64,000 nucleotides of DNA from Hofstenia miamia (Eukaryota; Xenacoelomorpha; Acoela), in contig SCFE01000035.1 in the NCBI GenBank assembly GCA_004352715.1, positions 51,583-115,582 of the forward strand, given 5' to 3'. The translations under genes and the position numbers were made by a program. The notes under the pieces were generated by a model, which saw only the letters and a list, made by a program, of their open reading frames with translations, was not told the DNA's origin and ran no database searches. Shown here piece after piece: positions 1-9,496 of the stretch (within the stretch, counting starts at the first letter, position 1; each line of letters begins with the position of its first letter).

Positions 1-558
1 ACTTTGGAACAGTGCGTAATAACTATCATGGTGTGCCCCAATTAGCCAAGTCAACAGTGGAACGAGTACGTAAAGACACGAAGATACTCTATCACCAAAA
101 AGGCAATGTGCAAAGTTTTAGAGTATAATCTAACAAAATTGTGCGTCACACAGCTCGTAAAAACATTCGAGTATTCACTTGCAAGCGGAAGTGCAGAAGA
201 TTGCCGTTAAGCACATTTCATAACATGATTGATATTGCGGGGAATAATAGGAAGCATCATGTTTTACCACAAACATTCAAATATATCAAGGAAACATAAT
301 CAGCATTACAATTTTCTTGTTAATGCGGAATATCAAATTGTAGATCGCCACATTCAGAGAAACCCAAAGCAAAGACAATTGAAAGAAAACATCAAAATAG
401 CTATGAAACTTTTAGGATATCATATAAGCGTAGAGACTATAAATTTATCAAAGCCTGTAAGATATAGTCTCTGTCCACCCAAAAAAATTAGAAAACATCC
501 ATCGCATGTCCATGATGTGCTGAACACCGATCACAATTGCACAGTGAATGCTCTCTAG
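1..558 (+). pseudogene. Probable piggyBac-like transposase relic (5' end outside window)
   Basis: The reading frame from position 3 opens with FGTVRNNYHGVP, which fits the G-T-V-R-x-N-x-x-G-x-P signature of piggyBac (DDE_Tnp_1_7) transposases. That frame stops at 126-128. A 3' piece in another frame (229-558) contains RYSLCPPKKIRK followed by spaced Cys/His residues, which resembles the Cys-rich C-terminal tail of the family. The two pieces are in different frames and separated by stops, so this is a decayed copy whose N-terminal part lies left of the window. The family call rests mainly on the GTVR motif. The tail match is weak, and another element type cannot be excluded. Confidence 0.45.
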
Positions 559-1061
559 CAGTGTAGTTATTCTTTGTATACTTTCTTATTAAGGTGTGTT
601 CCCACTATCGACTTTTATCAGCAGATTTTAATCGAAAATGCAATTATTTTCGTTCACATTGGCGATTTTTTTGTTGAAATGCATATTTGGCACTCTGCGA
701 TTTCTGGTACTAGGTAAAGGGGTTTCCAACAAATTCGAGTTCGTACCCAATTTTTCGTAATTAACCTTATATGTGGTCTAAACTAATAAATGAATAAATC
801 CATAATACTTAGCGCAAGTATATATGCAAATTTATATATGCTCTGAATTTATATTTCAAAATACATAATATGCTCCTTAGTCTATTCAGAAAAACAAATT
901 ATTAATTTTATTTTAGATTTATTCTTGGTACATACGTATCTACTAGTATATATGTATTAGCATAGTTTGGCCTAGTTTTTTAAAACCGTATAATAAAACT
1001 TAACTAATAAATTACTCTTAGCTCAAATTGTTTTACTATTTTATTTAATCCCATTCTTTAG
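559..1061. other. No gene recognised; intron-like sequence before the CD164-like exon
   Basis: AT-rich sequence. Its right end has a pyrimidine-rich tract and an AG at 1060-1061 that fits a 3' splice site. A TTAA at 589-592 could be a piggyBac target site, but no matching partner was found. Confidence 0.4.
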
Positions 1062-1204
1062 GTAATACAGTTAGACCTCCTCATAATTTCGACACCTTGA
1101 CGTTTTTCGGTGGTCTTATAGTAATGATCGTTATAGTTTCAGGCTTGGGCTTTATCGCTATCAGGTACTATCGCTCCAGAAATGTCGCTTATCAAAGTCT
1201 TTAA
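1062..1204 (+). CDS. Terminal exon of a CD164/endolyn-like type I membrane sialomucin (partial)
   Basis: Downstream of the AG at 1060-1061, an open frame (phase 2) encodes 46 residues. It begins NTVRPPHNFDTLTFFGG, continues with a hydrophobic transmembrane segment of about 20 residues, then a short basic cytosolic tail containing RYYRSRN, and ends AYQSL before TAA (1202-1204). The order FD-x4-F-GG, transmembrane helix, basic stretch, C-terminal YxxL is the hallmark of CD164/endolyn family C-termini. There the final YxxΦ motif recruits adaptor complexes and sends the protein to endosomes and lysosomes. The mucin-like lumenal exons should lie upstream. I see none in positions 1-1000, so they are outside the window or lost to the transposon insertion. 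No AATAAA was seen just downstream. Family assignment is by motif layout only. Confidence 0.6.
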
Positions 1205-1683
1205 ATGTATGGATATGGTACAGTCATTCAAGTGCAGTATCATCAATTGTCAATTGTCTTTTCTATTCATATTTGTAATATATGCTAATAATTCAATTTC
1301 AGATTTTCTTGTTTTATGCTTAATTTAATAAGTTTACGACAAGCCTCTAGTTGACAAGCTGAACAATCTTCCTTCACTTTAATAGAAAAAGCATTTTAAT
1401 ATAATTTGGTTTAACAACATTTTATTTTTTCATGAAAAATAGTCATTTAATAGAATTTTTTGGAACTGCAAGTATCTGAAATGTTGATCTTGAAAAATTT
1501 ATAAAATCCCATTACTGCACCGATTTTGTTATAAATTTTACTTTGATGATTAAGATAAAGTATGCTTAATTCCAATAATTTACATTTTGAACTCATTTAT
1601 ATAAACAGCTGCAATACATTTACAAAACACGTAAACATTAATATTCAAGACACTAGGTATTTTATCGAGACCTTTATGTGACC

Positions 1684-2217
1684 CAGAGTTGGAATCGGGT
1701 ACAGAATTTGGAACCGAAACTGAACCGGCTTTTTAAGCACGCAACCGAAGTTTCTCAAAATGCAGAGCATTTTATCCCAATCCTACCGAAATGCCGGATG
1801 GCAAAATGACCTTCAAAATTTTAAACGAATGATAATGTATTGTTCTCCTTTTAGATTTTTAATGCATTGCTTTTAATATTAAATACCACTCCGGTTTTTT
1901 CTGCTAGGAAAAAGAAATCTAATGAATATTAGAAATAATGTCAAAATGAACTGATTGTCTTACTATTTTTTGTAAATACGAACAATGGAAAGCCATTAAG
2001 TGTCACAAACTGAATCAACGTGAATTTTTTAAAACAATTATCTCAAAACATCACCGTGTGTATATGATAAAATACCAGTTAAAACCTTAGTTTTTGTAAT
2101 TGAAGTAGCTAGCGTTTCCGCGGAACATGTGGGCTTACCCAAAATTGTACCCGATTTTTCTAGGATTTTGTACTTAAAACCGAACCGGCTGTTCTCCGAG
2201 AACCGATTCCAACGCTG
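1684..2217. mobile_element. hAT-type MITE, family 1 copy A, with perfect 8-bp TSD
   Basis: The terminal inverted repeats are CAGAGTTGGAATCGG (left, 1684-1698) and the complement of CAGCGTTGGAATCGG (right, 2203-2217), 14 of 15 matching. The element is flanked by identical 8-bp repeats ATGTGACC at 1676-1683 and 2218-2225. TIRs starting CAG and an 8-bp target duplication are diagnostic of the hAT superfamily. The 534-bp interior has no transposase frame, so the copy is non-autonomous. Subterminal sequence rich in CCGAACCGG-type motifs is shared with the copy at 60541-60893. Confidence 0.9.
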
Positions 2218-2470
2218 ATGTGACCTGAGTCGATGGAGGCCAGAATCAACGTATCTGGATTATAATCAGGTACATAATTATTTTAAAAATACCAAGTTAC
2301 ACCAATATATAAAAAGAGAAAGGAACTTCAGTTTTTACAGTAATTAATAAAATATTTGAAAAACTATAATGCTAACAAATTAATCCATGTGAAAAAAATG
2401 CACTAATATCAAAATATCACTTTAGATTTCCAAAAGGTACATCAACAATTGATGCTTTAATTTATTACAG

Positions 2471-2574
2471 AGTTGGCACAAGCCGAACATTTTAAGGTTC
2501 AAGTCAGCAACAACACCGATCAGCCAGTAAATTTTACTTGCATTGTAAACAATGTAGTCTATGCGGGTCTATAG
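2471..2574 (+). CDS. Possible coding exon, family unknown
   Basis: After a good 3' splice-like site (TTTATTACAG, ending 2470) an open frame reads LAQAEHFKVQVSNN, then TDQPVNFTCIVNN, and stops at TAG 2572-2574. Two N-glycosylation sequons (NNT, NFT) and a Cys suggest an extracellular protein. The amino-acid mix is less AT-driven than in surrounding chance frames. Candidate donors (GTAAAT at 2526, GTAAAC at 2545) could end the exon earlier. It may belong to the same glycoprotein neighbourhood as the 1062-1204 exon, but nothing proves that. The length is within chance expectation. Confidence 0.25.
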
Positions 2575-2597
2575 ATATACACATACATATATACATA

Positions 2598-3920
2598 CAG
2601 TATACGAAATTAATGTTACTCTTAAGTATTTCGTCATAGTTGGTATTGTACTAAGAGCAGAAACAAAAAACGCAAAGAACATGCCATGTAAGCTATGCTT
2701 TGAGACTTAATCATTCTATGAGTGGTAATTCAAAAACTGCTATTTTGCTTAGCTAAATTTTATCCATAAATAGACTTAGTGAAATAATGGTCGGCAATCG
2801 AAAAAATATCCAAATTAAGAACTGAAAATCAAATGAGCACATGTAAACCTGTTTAAAGCTTGGTATTTGCTATGATTGCATTTAGCATTTAAAACATCGT
2901 GAAGACTTCTCGAATATGAAAAATAGTTTATTAATGAACTCATTTCGAATTCGAAACCTTCCAGTCCTTTAAGATTTCTTGTGTCCCTCATCAGTACTTC
3001 AGCTGTCATCTTAGACCACAATTATTCAATTAAGATTAAATCAGATATCTGAAAAGGGCAATTCAGGAAGAAGTGCTAACCCCATGTATTGCATAAACTG
3101 TCTCTAACAATCCTCACAGTATGCACTCGAGCACTATCTAGCTAAAACAATCAGCCTCTCTGATTCCTAGATTGACCTATTGCCCAAGGATGGGAATGTA
3201 GTTCACCGCATTAGGATTTCTTTCCAACCCAACAAATTTCGAGTATTATCGCTCTTGATTATGCTAAAGCAATTAATGAACCACCACCAAACTTGATTTT
3301 GTTCTTGGTATATTGAGGATTAAAACGAGATTTTGTTGCTGAAGGTTGGCTCACATATATTTTTTACTCTGACTATAAAGCCCAATATTTGTTTCATCTG
3401 AAAAAATCATGCGTTGAAGTAATTCAACAAAATGAAGTCATTTGTTTTACTGTGATTCTTTTAAAAATGCTTGATTTACTGCCAACCTACCATAGACCAA
3501 TTATATTTAAAAAAGTTTTGCATTGCACGCAGAGTACCTAAATTATATAAATCCTTTTGACTAAACACATCTTAAAGAAGCAACTGATATGTACTTTGAA
3601 GTTCACGGGTATTGATGCGAGGTTTAGTTTTAGACTGTCGAATTAAGTGTCTCTGTGAGGCAGAGGGAACTTTTAAAGGGCAGCCAGCTCGTTTTTTTTG
3701 AAAACCGCCATTCTAAGTTGTAGGCACTAATTTGCGATAAAGACTTTTAATACAGTCACTTTCACACGATATTTTGTTATGGGTCATGCCTTGCCTTTTT
3801 GAAATGAATCATAAGCTCTCACTTCTGTGGAGTATTGTCTACCTGGAATTGCACTAATAAATTGTAGCAATAGTGAAATTAACGGCAATAGACTAGATTT
3901 AGGCAATTTCACGTATACTG
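2598..3920 (-). pseudogene. Tc1/mariner-type transposon relic with decayed transposase
   Basis: Read on the minus strand from high to low coordinates, broken frames carry Tc1-family blocks in the right order. First comes an N-terminal helix-turn-helix region near 3700-3880. A second HTH part near 3600-3690 contains CPLKVPSASQRHLIRQSKTK and then PRINTRELQ. Next is FSDETNIGLYS near 3370-3400, the usual context of the second catalytic Asp region. KFGGGSLI (near 3290) and ARVHTVRIVRDSL (near 3120) follow, and the frame ends in LWSKM at 2991-3021 in an 68-residue open stretch. Many stops and frameshifts make it inactive. CAGTATACG at 2598 (preceded by TA) and its inverted copy at 3912-3920 are probable termini, giving about 1.3 kb, the normal size for this class. 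The right end lacks a clear TA. Confidence 0.75.
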
Positions 3921-4040
3921 AAGTGTGACACTAATTGCTCTTGATTATATTGCAGCTGGTCATTAGTAGTATGAATTGGGCGAGATTTCATCCCACTTTT
4001 TTCTGATTGGTCGAGAGGGGGTTCCATTTCGTCTCACTTT

Positions 4041-4154
4041 GTTAATGTGGGAAAGTAATACATGTAAAGTAAGTTAATGTGGGAAAGTAATACATGTAAA
4101 GTAAGTTAATGTGGGAAAGTAATACATGTAAAGTAAGTTAATGTGGGAAAGTAA
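4041..4154 (+). repeat. 32-bp minisatellite, about 3.6 copies
   Basis: Tandem units beginning GTTAATGTGGGAAAGTAA start at 4041, 4073, 4105 and 4137. Related but irregular units built on TGTGGGAAAGTAA occur at 29618-29730 in the second copy of the same leader, so the minisatellite is part of the element and varies between copies. Confidence 0.9.
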
Positions 4155-4205
4155 AACTAAATTAGATCACATAACACAAAAACTAGTAAAAGTACATGAC
4201 TTCCA

Positions 4206-4319
4206 TGACGTCAGTACAACACCTCCAGCAATATCCACGGCGTCTCAGGTCAAAGGCCACCCTTCTCGACCAATCAGAAAAAAGTGAGACGAAATGGAAC
4301 CCCCCTCTCGACCAATCAG
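4206..4319 (+). promoter_or_regulatory. CRE plus two CCAAT boxes upstream of pogo-like coding region
   Basis: A full palindromic CRE (TGACGTCA, 4206-4213) is followed by two CCAATCAG boxes (4270-4277 and 4312-4319), each within a repeated cassette of the form CCAATCAGAAAAAAGTG, 42 bp apart. The same order is kept at 29786-29942, where there are three CCAAT boxes and a TATATA. Conservation between copies and known CREB/ATF and NF-Y sites suggest a promoter. Function is inferred only. Confidence 0.5.
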
Positions 4320-4330
4320 AAAAAAGTGGG

Positions 4331-5038
4331 ATGAAATCTCGCCCAATTCATACTACTGTCATTCCATTCGAGAATCCGCCTTTGCGATATGATATTGCGT
4401 ATGGAGCACTTTGGAATAAACATAAAGGTTTAAATTGTGCAACTGTTGGTCATCCTAAAGCGCTAACCTCTGCTGAAGAAAGTACTCTTGCGCTATCTGT
4501 AATCAAGCTGTGTGAATGGTGAAAACCATTGACATGTGTTGAACTCTCAAATGCTATTTAAATCTTACCTTGCTAGGCAAGGACGTGTTGTTGATGCCTT
4601 CGAAATAATGCGCCAAGCCCTGATTGGGCACTAAGTTGGATGAAACGTCATAAGCTTATTCAAAGATTAGCTGCTGATGTTGAAGCTGCAAGAGCAGAAT
4701 TAAACGAAAAGCTTATTCAATTTTTTTGATCATTTTCAAAAAGAATGTGAAGACGTACCAAAATGCAACACTTGCAATTATGACAAGACGAATTTACGGG
4801 ATGATCCCGGCAGACTGTCTGTTATTAGCAAGCGTGGAACCACCCGTACGCAATCTGGCCAAAATAATTTCATGCTTCAACGAGTTTGACATTAAAATTC
4901 AATATTACACAATGAAATATCCGTCAAGTGGTTCGTTTGTGTGGCACGAGAATAACTGTGATTACACGATTTCGGTGGACGATATTGAGAAAATTGTGAT
5001 CCCGAGTTCGACTCGGCGGCTAGTGGTCGTGTCAGAGC
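4331..5038 (+). pseudogene. Internally deleted pogo/Tigger-type transposase (CENP-B HTH plus DDE fragment), copy 1
   Basis: From ATG 4331 the frame reads IPFENPPLRYDIAYGAL, then GHPKALTSAEESTLALSVI, the start of a CENP-B/pogo-type helix-turn-helix. After a stop at 4520-4522, later frames continue with PLTCVELSNAI, SPDWALSWMKRHKL, AARAELNEKLIQFFDHF and NYDKTNLRDDPG. The last holds the first catalytic Asp region of the DDE_1 domain. Near 4860-4880 the sequence jumps to the family's C-terminal module (FDIKIQYYTMKYPSSGSFVW), so most of the catalytic domain, including the later acidic residues, is missing. Several frameshifts add to this. It is a non-autonomous relic that needed a transposase in trans. 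The copy ends at the single N at 5039 and recurs at 5040. Confidence 0.8.
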
Positions 5039-5862
5039 NGGCGTCTCAGGTCAAAGGCCACCCTTCTCGACCAATCAGAAAAAAGTGAGACGAAATGGAA
5101 CCCCCCTCTCGACCAATCAGAAAAAAGTGGGATGAAATCTCGCCCAATTCATACTACTGTCATTCCATTCGAGAATCCGCCTTTGCGATATGATATTGCG
5201 TATGGAGCACTTTGGAATAAACATAAAGGTTTAAATTGTGCAACTGTTGGTCATCCTAAAGCGCTAACCTCTGCTGAAGAAAGTACTCTTGCGCTATCTG
5301 TAATCAAGCTGTGTGAATGGTGAAAACCATTGACATGTGTTGAACTCTCAAATGCTATTTAAATCTTACCTTGCTAGGCAAGGACGTGTTGTTGATGCCT
5401 TCGAAATAATGCGCCAAGCCCTGATTGGGCACTAAGTTGGATGAAACGTCATAAGCTTATTCAAAGATTAGCTGCTGATGTTGAAGCTGCAAGAGCAGAA
5501 TTAAACGAAAAGCTTATTCAATTTTTTTGATCATTTTCAAAAAGAATGTGAAGACGTACCAAAATGCAACACTTGCAATTATGACAAGACGAATTTACGG
5601 GATGATCCCGGCAGACTGTCTGTTATTAGCAAGCGTGGAACCACCCGTACGCAATCTGGCCAAAATAATTTCATGCTTCAACGAGTTTGACATTAAAATT
5701 CAATATTACACAATGAAATATCCGTCAAGTGGTTCGTTTGTGTGGCACGAGAATAACTGTGATTACACGATTTCGATGGACGATATTGAGAAAATTGTGA
5801 TCCCGAGTTCGACTCGGCGGCTAGTGGTCGTGTCAGAGCTTGCAGGTTCTGATTTGGAGTGA
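5039..5862 (+). pseudogene. Second copy of the deleted pogo/Tigger transposase after a single-N join
   Basis: Positions 5040-5839 repeat 4239-5038 at a constant offset of 801 bp. I found one base difference (4974 versus 5775). The copy begins directly after an N at 5039. This one extends the frame to its natural end, ELAGSDLE followed by TGA at about 5860. The near identity and the N junction argue that the two contigs are alleles or an overlap that was not merged, so only one element may exist in the genome. Confidence 0.8.
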
Positions 5863-6290
5863 AATTTAATGTGAATTGTGGAATTATGGTTCTCTATTTT
5901 GTGTTGCAAATGTTGAAATTTAATGTGTAACGGCATACTTTTTTTGCTATTACTTTTGTGTTGCTCTATTTTTTGTTGCAAGGGTTGACATTAATTTTCA
6001 TCAAAGAAGCCCCACGCGGTCCCCAACTTTAATTCTTGTTAACAGATAATAAGTGATCAAAGTTCACCCAAAACACGGGGGCAACTTTGATAACTAAAAA
6101 AGTTTTTAAAAAACAGACAAGGAGTGAATGCTCTAGCACACCACCTAATATTGAAATAGCCAACATTCATAATGTCCTGAATAATATACAAGCTGCACAA
6201 AATAAACTCGTGCACCAGGTGTACACATGGAAATAACTCAAAGCCCTATCAAAGTAACCCCGGTTTACGGTAACTTTAATCAGTTTTTCA
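5863..6290 (+). mobile_element. 3' portion of the pogo/Tigger-type element
   Basis: Non-coding sequence after the C-terminal module. It holds short palindromic pairs: ATCAAAGTT at about 6056-6064 with AACTTTGAT at 6083-6091, and ATCAAAGT at 6248-6255 with AACTTTAAT at 6272-6280. Paired ATCAAAGT/ACTTTGAT motifs near an end fit subterminal repeats of this element. I could not match an exact terminal repeat to the 5' side. Confidence 0.4.
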
Positions 6291-6816
6291 TATTTCAGTT
6301 AATATAAATTGTGAATACTTTACCTGCCTTAATTAGCTTACATTTATGATAGTTAAGATATTTTAGACTAAAGTGTCATTATAAATCCTTATGGTTTACA
6401 TTGCTGTGGCATTTAGCTTGAGCATTGAAAATAAGTAAACAAATGAACATGTATATTTCACTGTTAGGCCCAAGCATAATTACTTCATTAGCAGAATATT
6501 TCAAACGTCTCTACTGCCATTTGCAATATTTCAAACGTTTAAATATGTTCGCAACATAAAATCGTTCAATTTGTTTTGAATTTCCCTTCCAATATTAGAA
6601 ATATTCAAGCGTTCAAACTTTTTATTTTATTATGTTTCCTTAATTTTCAAGTGATAAATCCTGTATATTAAATTTTCTGCTTATAAACACAACTTCTGTT
6701 TATATTATTAGTTAGTTCCATTAAAACATGAAATAAAATCACCCAATCAAAAAGCGCCACAACTCGATTTATACCAAAATTAATGAAACATTGCAGAGAG
6801 ATAAATTTAAATTTTA

Positions 6817-6849
<33 letters not shown>

Positions 6850-7425
6850 NTCAATCATTTACTGATTCGCAAGCTGAACCTTAATCCATTTGATATTATA
6901 AATGGTCCTTTATCAGTAGTAGAGGAAGACTTGAAGGACACCACACATTGACCTTTGTGACCTTTGCGGGTACATTAGCAGGCATATATGGCATGACTGA
7001 CGTAATTGTGTACTTTGGCAGTAATTGTATCTCTGATGTCATTGGAATATATTGTAGTAATATTTGTTGACAAACAAAATTCCATATATACTTTTGTCAT
7101 GACTTGATGTGATATGGACTAGCGCATTATTATGTGTCATGTCAATGCCATATATGACAACTTCAATCTAGTAAAAGTAATACCATGTTCTAAGTTTGTA
7201 AACCAATTAAAACCTAAATTATAAAGCAATTAAATTTTAATGGTATGCGATTTCCATGATAATGATGAGTATGAACAAAAATATTACGGATGCGGTACTT
7301 CAAAGAAGCTTGTTGAAACGGTTTTAAACAGGGTTTGAAAAAAAGCTCTATTAAACCAGTTCAAGTCAGGTGAAACTCTTTCACGCTGGTCAGTCACCTT
7401 TTTACCATACAAAGTCCCCCCCCCT
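6291..7425. other. AT-rich DNA without recognised gene
   Basis: Contains the TA microsatellite with an N at 6850, and a C-run at about 7420. No coding frame or family motif seen. Confidence 0.5.
6822..6850. repeat. (TA)n microsatellite ending in a single N
   Basis: Uninterrupted TA dinucleotides run into an N at 6850, a likely assembly join within the repeat. Confidence 0.9.
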
Positions 7426-7700
7426 TCAATAATAAGTCAATTCGTCTGAAACGATACCCGAGGATGTTTTCTCCATAGAAGCAGTTCCTAGTGACTGCAC
7501 TTTTGCGGCCAATCCCTCGGCCATTGTGTGCAACTTCTTAGACGGCGTCAGCCACTCATTTGGGTCAATTTCCTTCACGATGCCCTCAGTGATTGGTGTG
7601 TCATCGATGTATTCCCCAAGCATTTTAGATTCCATAAATTTGATAATAGCGTCTTTTTGTATGCCCACATTAGCATCCTTGTATTTTCTTTAAATACCGT
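7426..7700 (-). CDS. Unrecognised coding-like frame, about 90 residues
   Basis: On the minus strand an open frame runs from about 7700 (just after TAA) to TAA at 7426-7428. It contains QKDAIIKFMESKMLGEYIDD, then EWLTPSKKLHTMAEGLAAKV, and ends SDELTYY. Base composition is clearly less AT-rich than around it, and charged, helix-forming residues are well mixed, which suggests real coding ancestry. There is no ATG at the 5' edge and no clear splice site, so it could be an internal exon or part of a mobile-element ORF. I do not recognise the family. Confidence 0.35.
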
Positions 7701-9403
7701 TTATTAAAGGATTATATCGGCGGTAACAGTACAGTATTACCAAATTTATATACCATCGATAACGATATACGATAAAAGCTTACAAACTATATCGCCCAGT
7801 GATTTTAGTAAATTGGGCAATCATAGCAGCTGGCTTGCTTCTCAGTTACATTTTAATGAAATATTGGCTCTATTTAGATAAATATATTTTCAAAATTTGC
7901 TTGATTTATAGATCATATTCTTGAATACTTAGCCGTTCGAACACACTTAGTGGTAAAAACTACCCAAGTTGCCAATCTCTACTCCTAAATATAAGTAGAA
8001 ATATATTGGATTATTCGAACGGAAATTATTCCCAGCGGTACTACTATGTCACGTTTGGCTGAATCACATTGAAAAAATCCACTGAAATCGACACGCAACA
8101 CAAAAAAATAATGTGTACTCAGGAGTTGCTCTTCACAGAAAAAATTAAGTGCGATTTCATGTTTCTCAATAATATCCCATGCTACTATTATTTATTGTAA
8201 TTTATTTTTGCACAGCTATAAACTATTAAATCACAATTTAACAAAGCAAACGCAGAAGAGTCACTAATTTTTTTTCAAGTTTCTTTGTTCAAAATCATTA
8301 AAAAATGCCTTTTAAGGAAGAGTTATTCAAATAATCAAATTTTAGAGGTCTTGGTAATTCATTATATTTAAAATTTTTTTTATAATATCATTTTAAATGC
8401 GTTAGTGTAAGCAATATTTCTTTTATATTAGTTGCATACATTAGTTGTTTCTCAATATTAAACACCGCATTTTTCCTTTGAAAAAATTATTAAAAAAACT
8501 GAAAACTGAGTAGTGTTCAATGATCTATGTGAATTTAAGAACAGTGGCTATCCTTTCTTAACTTTGTTAATTTGAAAAACATCTATGAAGGCAAGACCAA
8601 TTGCATTATGGCACATAATTTTATATTTCGTATATAGGGCTAACAATTCTTACATTTTAGTCTTTAAAAATCTATATTATAGCAAACGTTCAGTGTTATG
8701 AAGAAATGTAGCTTATTTAGTGAGAACTAGAAAATAATCATTTGAGATGATAATCACAATGAAATTAATTCCTCAAAATAAAACTCTGTAGATTATCATA
8801 AATACTAGTAATATCTGCATTAACAAATCTCTAATGTAACCTGATCTACAATTGCTGCTGTACTAAGTGGAAGGAAAGTTACTGATTCATATCACAGCAA
8901 ATATATAATTCCAATCCACTAAATTTATCTATGAAATACCTTTAGCGGTCTCAAATTTGAAATACCCGGCAGGTATTTTTCAAATAGTTCATTAAAAATT
9001 TAATGAAGATATCAAAATTATTAAAATCAAATAATTGATAACTTTTACTAAGTGCTTTCAAATCTTTTGTTTTCAGTTTTTTTGCTAAAAATATAATATC
9101 AGTATCCTTTGTGTTCTCACCAAAACTGGTGGCAAAGAATCATAATATGATTTATTAATGAATAATTTCGAAGGTTTAAAACCTTAAACCCCAAGATATA
9201 TTGGCTTACCAAAGGTAACTTTATTGAAATATAGTGAAATACCAGAAAATCCTAAATGTGTTTTGAATTCCAATATACTTTGTTTCTTAGTTCAACTTTT
9301 CATTCCTCAGCAATATCAATTCATTGTTGCAAACCAAACTTTAAAAAGGATCTACGCTTCTTTACAAATTATACATAATGTTACACTCACGTGTTGTTCG
9401 TTT
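7701..9403. other. AT-rich intergenic sequence upstream of SLC38 copy 1
   Basis: No gene, RNA or transposon family recognised. A 65-codon open frame at 9224-9421 overlaps the promoter block, has no recognisable motif and is probably chance. Confidence 0.4.
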
Positions 9404-9468
9404 AAAAATGTCAATAAATAATGAATGTATTACTATTGTTGACATAATCATTATAATATTTATATAAA
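9404..9468 (+). promoter_or_regulatory. Promoter block conserved between the two SLC38 copies, with TATATAAA
   Basis: The sequence from AAAAATGTCAATAA to TATATAAA (9461-9468) aligns without gaps to 50218-50282, including TGTTGACA and ATATTTATATAAA. Similarity stops abruptly upstream of the A-run. The TATA-like box lies 36 bp before the start codon, so a start about 30 bp downstream would leave a leader of only a few bases. Confidence 0.6.
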
Positions 9469-9496
9469 GTATGGATACATTGTGATATTAGAAAAT

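Larger units (their letters stand above)
3965..4357. repeat. 76-bp near-perfect inverted repeat flanking a 240-bp loop
   Basis: Positions 3965-4040 are the reverse complement of 4281-4357 apart from one base in a G/C run. Both arms contain the CCAATCAG box and the GTGGGATGAAATC segment that precedes the pogo-like coding region. This looks like an inverted second copy of the 5' leader of the pogo-type element, so it probably reflects a nested or head-to-head insertion. It could form a long hairpin if transcribed. Confidence 0.85.

Noticed and set aside
9482-9496. GTG start five codons before the SLC38 ATG
   Set aside because: GTG is not a normal start in animals; ATG 9497 aligns with the paralogue's ATG 50316.
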